A stretch of 64,000 bases of DNA from Azospirillum oleiclasticum. Lineage in GTDB: Bacteria; Pseudomonadota; Alphaproteobacteria; Azospirillales; Azospirillaceae. Location: positions 79,643 through 143,642 of the forward strand of contig NZ_JABFFR010000033.1 in NCBI RefSeq assembly GCF_013423485.1. The letters run 5' to 3'. Position numbers and translations under genes: made by a program. Shown piece after piece: positions 62,836 to 64,000 of the stretch. Position 1 is the stretch's first letter. Each line of letters opens with the position of its first letter. The notes below the pieces were generated by a model. It made no database searches, was not told the origin of the DNA, and worked only from the letters and a program-made list of their open reading frames with translations.

Positions 62836-63315
62836 TCAGTCGTCGGCGCCCACGGCGCGAAGGCCCTGCTCATCCACCGTCCGGACCTGGGTACGGCGCG
62901 CCCGGCGGGCCAGCAACGTGCGCAGCATCTGATCCAGCGCCTCGGCGATCGCCAGGTGATGGGACTCGGGCAGGCCGGCGATCGCCTCGGCAATCTCGTT
63001 GAGCGGATCATGGTCCAGCGCGGCGCGGCCCGCCGGGGTCAGGACCAGGCTGACGCTCCGGCGGTCGCGTTCGCTGCGGTGGCGCTCGATGAGCCCTTTC
63101 TTGGAGAGGGCGGCGATGGTCTGGCTGGCCGTACCCTTGGTGGTGCCGTGGTAGCGGGCGAAGGCCACCACGCTGCGCGCGCTCGGGCTCGCTTGGCCGA
63201 AATAGCGCAGCGCGGCCCATTGCGCAGGGTTCAGGCCATCGGCGAAGGCAAGGCTCGATGTGGTGCGCAGCACCTGCGCCATCACCTCGGCGGTCGCGCG
63301 CGCGCTCGGCCGCAT
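62836..63315 (-). CDS. MarR-family transcriptional regulator
   Basis: 159 residues. The winged-helix DNA-binding part is VVAFARYHGTTKGTASQTIAALSKKGLIERHRSERDRRSVSLVLTPAGRAAL, with the helix-turn-helix near residues 48-72 and the wing around SERDRRSVS. The C-terminal dimer helix contains SHHLAIAEALDQMLRTLLARR. No sensory Cys is obvious. A perfect palindrome lies 39-55 bases upstream of the start, a likely binding site. Its regulon cannot be read from the window; the rrn operon is downstream of its own promoter region. Confidence 0.87.
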   Translation of the reverse strand: MRPSARATAEVMAQVLRTTSSLAFADGLNPAQWAALRYFGQASPSARSVVAFARYHGTTKGTASQTIAALSKKGLIERHRSERDRRSVSLVLTPAGRAALDHDPLNEIAEAIAGLPESHHLAIAEALDQMLRTLLARRARRTQVRTVDEQGLRAVGADD

Positions 63316-63353
63316 CTGCTGTCACCTCGACAGGTTCGTGGGGTCGGGGGATG

Positions 63354-63370
63354 TGTTTCGAGTCGAAACA
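63354..63370. promoter_or_regulatory. Perfect 17-bp palindrome upstream of marR
   Basis: TGTTTCGAGTCGAAACA is a perfect inverted repeat of eight bases about a central G, 39 bases before the marR ATG on the opposite strand. The length and position are those of a MarR-dimer operator. Confidence 0.6.
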
Positions 63371-63616
63371 TAGAACAGGGCCGGGCGTCTGTCCAGGGGC
63401 GGCCTCCGCGCCGGCCGCTGGAGGGCATGCATTGTGTGACATGAAGAGGACGGCATCGAAAGGGCTTTACACGATCGGGTCGAGCCGCTACATACCCGCT
63501 CCCGGCCGGCGACGGTCGGGCGGCTCCGGAAGGGCCGGGGCGGCGCACAATGTGGCAAGGCCGGACGCGGTTTCCTCGGAAGAGGCAGACGGTTCGGCAG
63601 CGGACGAAAAAAGTGG

Positions 63617-63645
63617 TTGACACCTTCGTTCACACTGGCTAGATT
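63617..63645 (+). promoter_or_regulatory. rRNA operon promoter
   Basis: TTGACA at 63617-63622, a 17-base spacer, and TAGATT at 63640-63645: a near-consensus sigma-70 promoter about 335 bases before the mature 16S start. The A-run AAAAAA-like tract at 63607-63612 lies just upstream, where an UP element would be. It is the best promoter in the window. Confidence 0.7.
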
Positions 63646-63754
63646 GTTTGTCCGTTCGGCGCGGTCGATCGCATCGCGCCCTCCGATCTTCCAGACGTCC
63701 TGCTGGTAATCAATCGAGGCGAAAGCTTCGGTGGCAGGTTTGTCTGCAAGGTCC

Positions 63755-63767
63755 GGTTCTTTGACAT
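63755..63767 (+). promoter_or_regulatory. boxA-like antitermination element of the rrn leader
   Basis: GTTCTTTGACATT at 63755-63767 matches the boxA type (TGCTCTTTGACA) used for Nus-dependent antitermination in alphaproteobacterial rrn leaders. It lies in the transcribed leader, 110 bases after the promoter. The TTGACA inside it is not taken as a -35 because no -10 follows. Confidence 0.55.
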
Positions 63768-63980
63768 TGTCGAGATTGTTCGAGAAGGGATGCGCAGGCG
63801 GCGGCTTTGTAAGCCGGGACTGTGGTCTGGTTTCTTCGGGGTGGACCCGGGGGAGCAGGGCGAAAGACGGTTCGTGTCTGTGCATCGAGAGTTTCCAAGA
63901 GGACAACACTTGGGACAGTTGGTGCCGCGGACGCGGACCACGTCGATGGATGCTTGGGTTTCGGCCTGGGTGTCGTATCG

Positions 63981-64000
63981 AACCTGAGAGTTTGATCCTG
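63981..64000 (+). rRNA. rrs: 16S ribosomal RNA, first ~20 bases
   Basis: AACCTGAGAGTTTGATCCTG is the universal beginning of bacterial 16S rRNA (primer-27F site). The mature 5' end is within a few bases of 63981. The rest lies beyond the right edge. The strand and preceding promoter show that the operon reads rightward. Confidence 0.93.

Larger units (their letters stand above)
63316..63980. other. 665-bp non-coding region: marR control region and rrn leader
   Basis: Between the divergent marR start and the 16S gene. It holds the palindrome at 63354-63370, the rrn promoter at 63617-63645 and the leader with the boxA-like element at 63755-63767, described separately. The part 63380-63600 shows no recognisable gene. 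Confidence 0.6.

Overview
The window is a GC-rich alphaproteobacterial chromosome or chromid segment, most probably from Azospirillum or a close relative. The grounds are the very high GC, the codon use, two chemoreceptors, many two-component proteins, a split liv-type transporter, a group 3b NiFe hydrogenase and an alphaproteobacterial-style rRNA leader. The last 20 bases are the conserved start of a 16S rRNA gene, so the window stops at the entrance of an rrn operon. The genus is inferred from gene content, not from a search.

Layout. 1-13 kb: a branched-chain-amino-acid-type (Liv) ABC transporter. The binding protein is truncated at the left edge and livH, livM and livG follow; livF lies 7 kb further on, separated by two chemoreceptors (one with a C-terminal zinc-binding CZB domain), two paralogous secreted surface-antigen-like proteins and an acyl-CoA ligase. 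A PAP2 phosphatase and a TPR protein are also here. 13-21.8 kb: MscS-type channel, TRIC-type channel, HdeA/B-like periplasmic protein, TPR membrane protein, PAS protein, alpha/beta hydrolase and gamma-glutamyltransferase-family enzyme. 21.8-24.6 kb: a marR-MFS-aldo/keto reductase unit with matching palindromic sites before marR and before the MFS gene. 24.8-29.4 kb: the four-subunit group 3b hydrogenase operon (beta, gamma, delta, alpha) with a stand-alone cyclic-nucleotide-binding-domain protein between beta and gamma. 29.5-38 kb: EamA permease, periplasmic glutathione peroxidase, PRC-barrel protein, two linked unknown proteins joined by an unusual start/stop relay, AsmA-like protein and SLC13 permease.

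38.2-48.1 kb is a signalling island. A REC-DUF3369-histidine kinase, SiaB-like kinase, SiaC-like phosphoprotein and a second histidine kinase form one operon; an OmpR-type regulator and a SiaA-like PP2C phosphatase lie opposite, and a 1080-residue hybrid histidine kinase follows. The Pseudomonas SiaABC partner switch appears to be wired here to histidine kinases in place of a diguanylate cyclase.

48.6-54.1 kb is the most exciting region: a complete lasso-peptide (RiPP) cluster. It holds an RRE/PqqD-like B1, a B2 leader peptidase, a macrolactam synthetase (C), an HPr-kinase-like tailoring kinase, a sulfotransferase and a DsbA-like thiol oxidoreductase. A small, easily missed 55-codon gene at 52027-52194 fits the precursor: it has a W-x-x-P-x-L leader motif, an Asp that could close an 8- or 9-residue ring, two cysteines and a C-terminal serine. 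Together these predict a disulfide-bearing lasso peptide modified by phosphate and/or sulfate.

54.4-57.1 kb: three tandem tail-collar (MdpB-like) proteins, a GNAT acetyltransferase and a DUF6916-like protein. 57.1-63.3 kb: ABC exporter, polyprenyl-phosphate sugar transferase, Kef-type antiporter, receiver-only regulator and a second MarR regulator with an upstream perfect palindrome. 63.3-64 kb: rrn promoter, boxA-like element and the 16S start.
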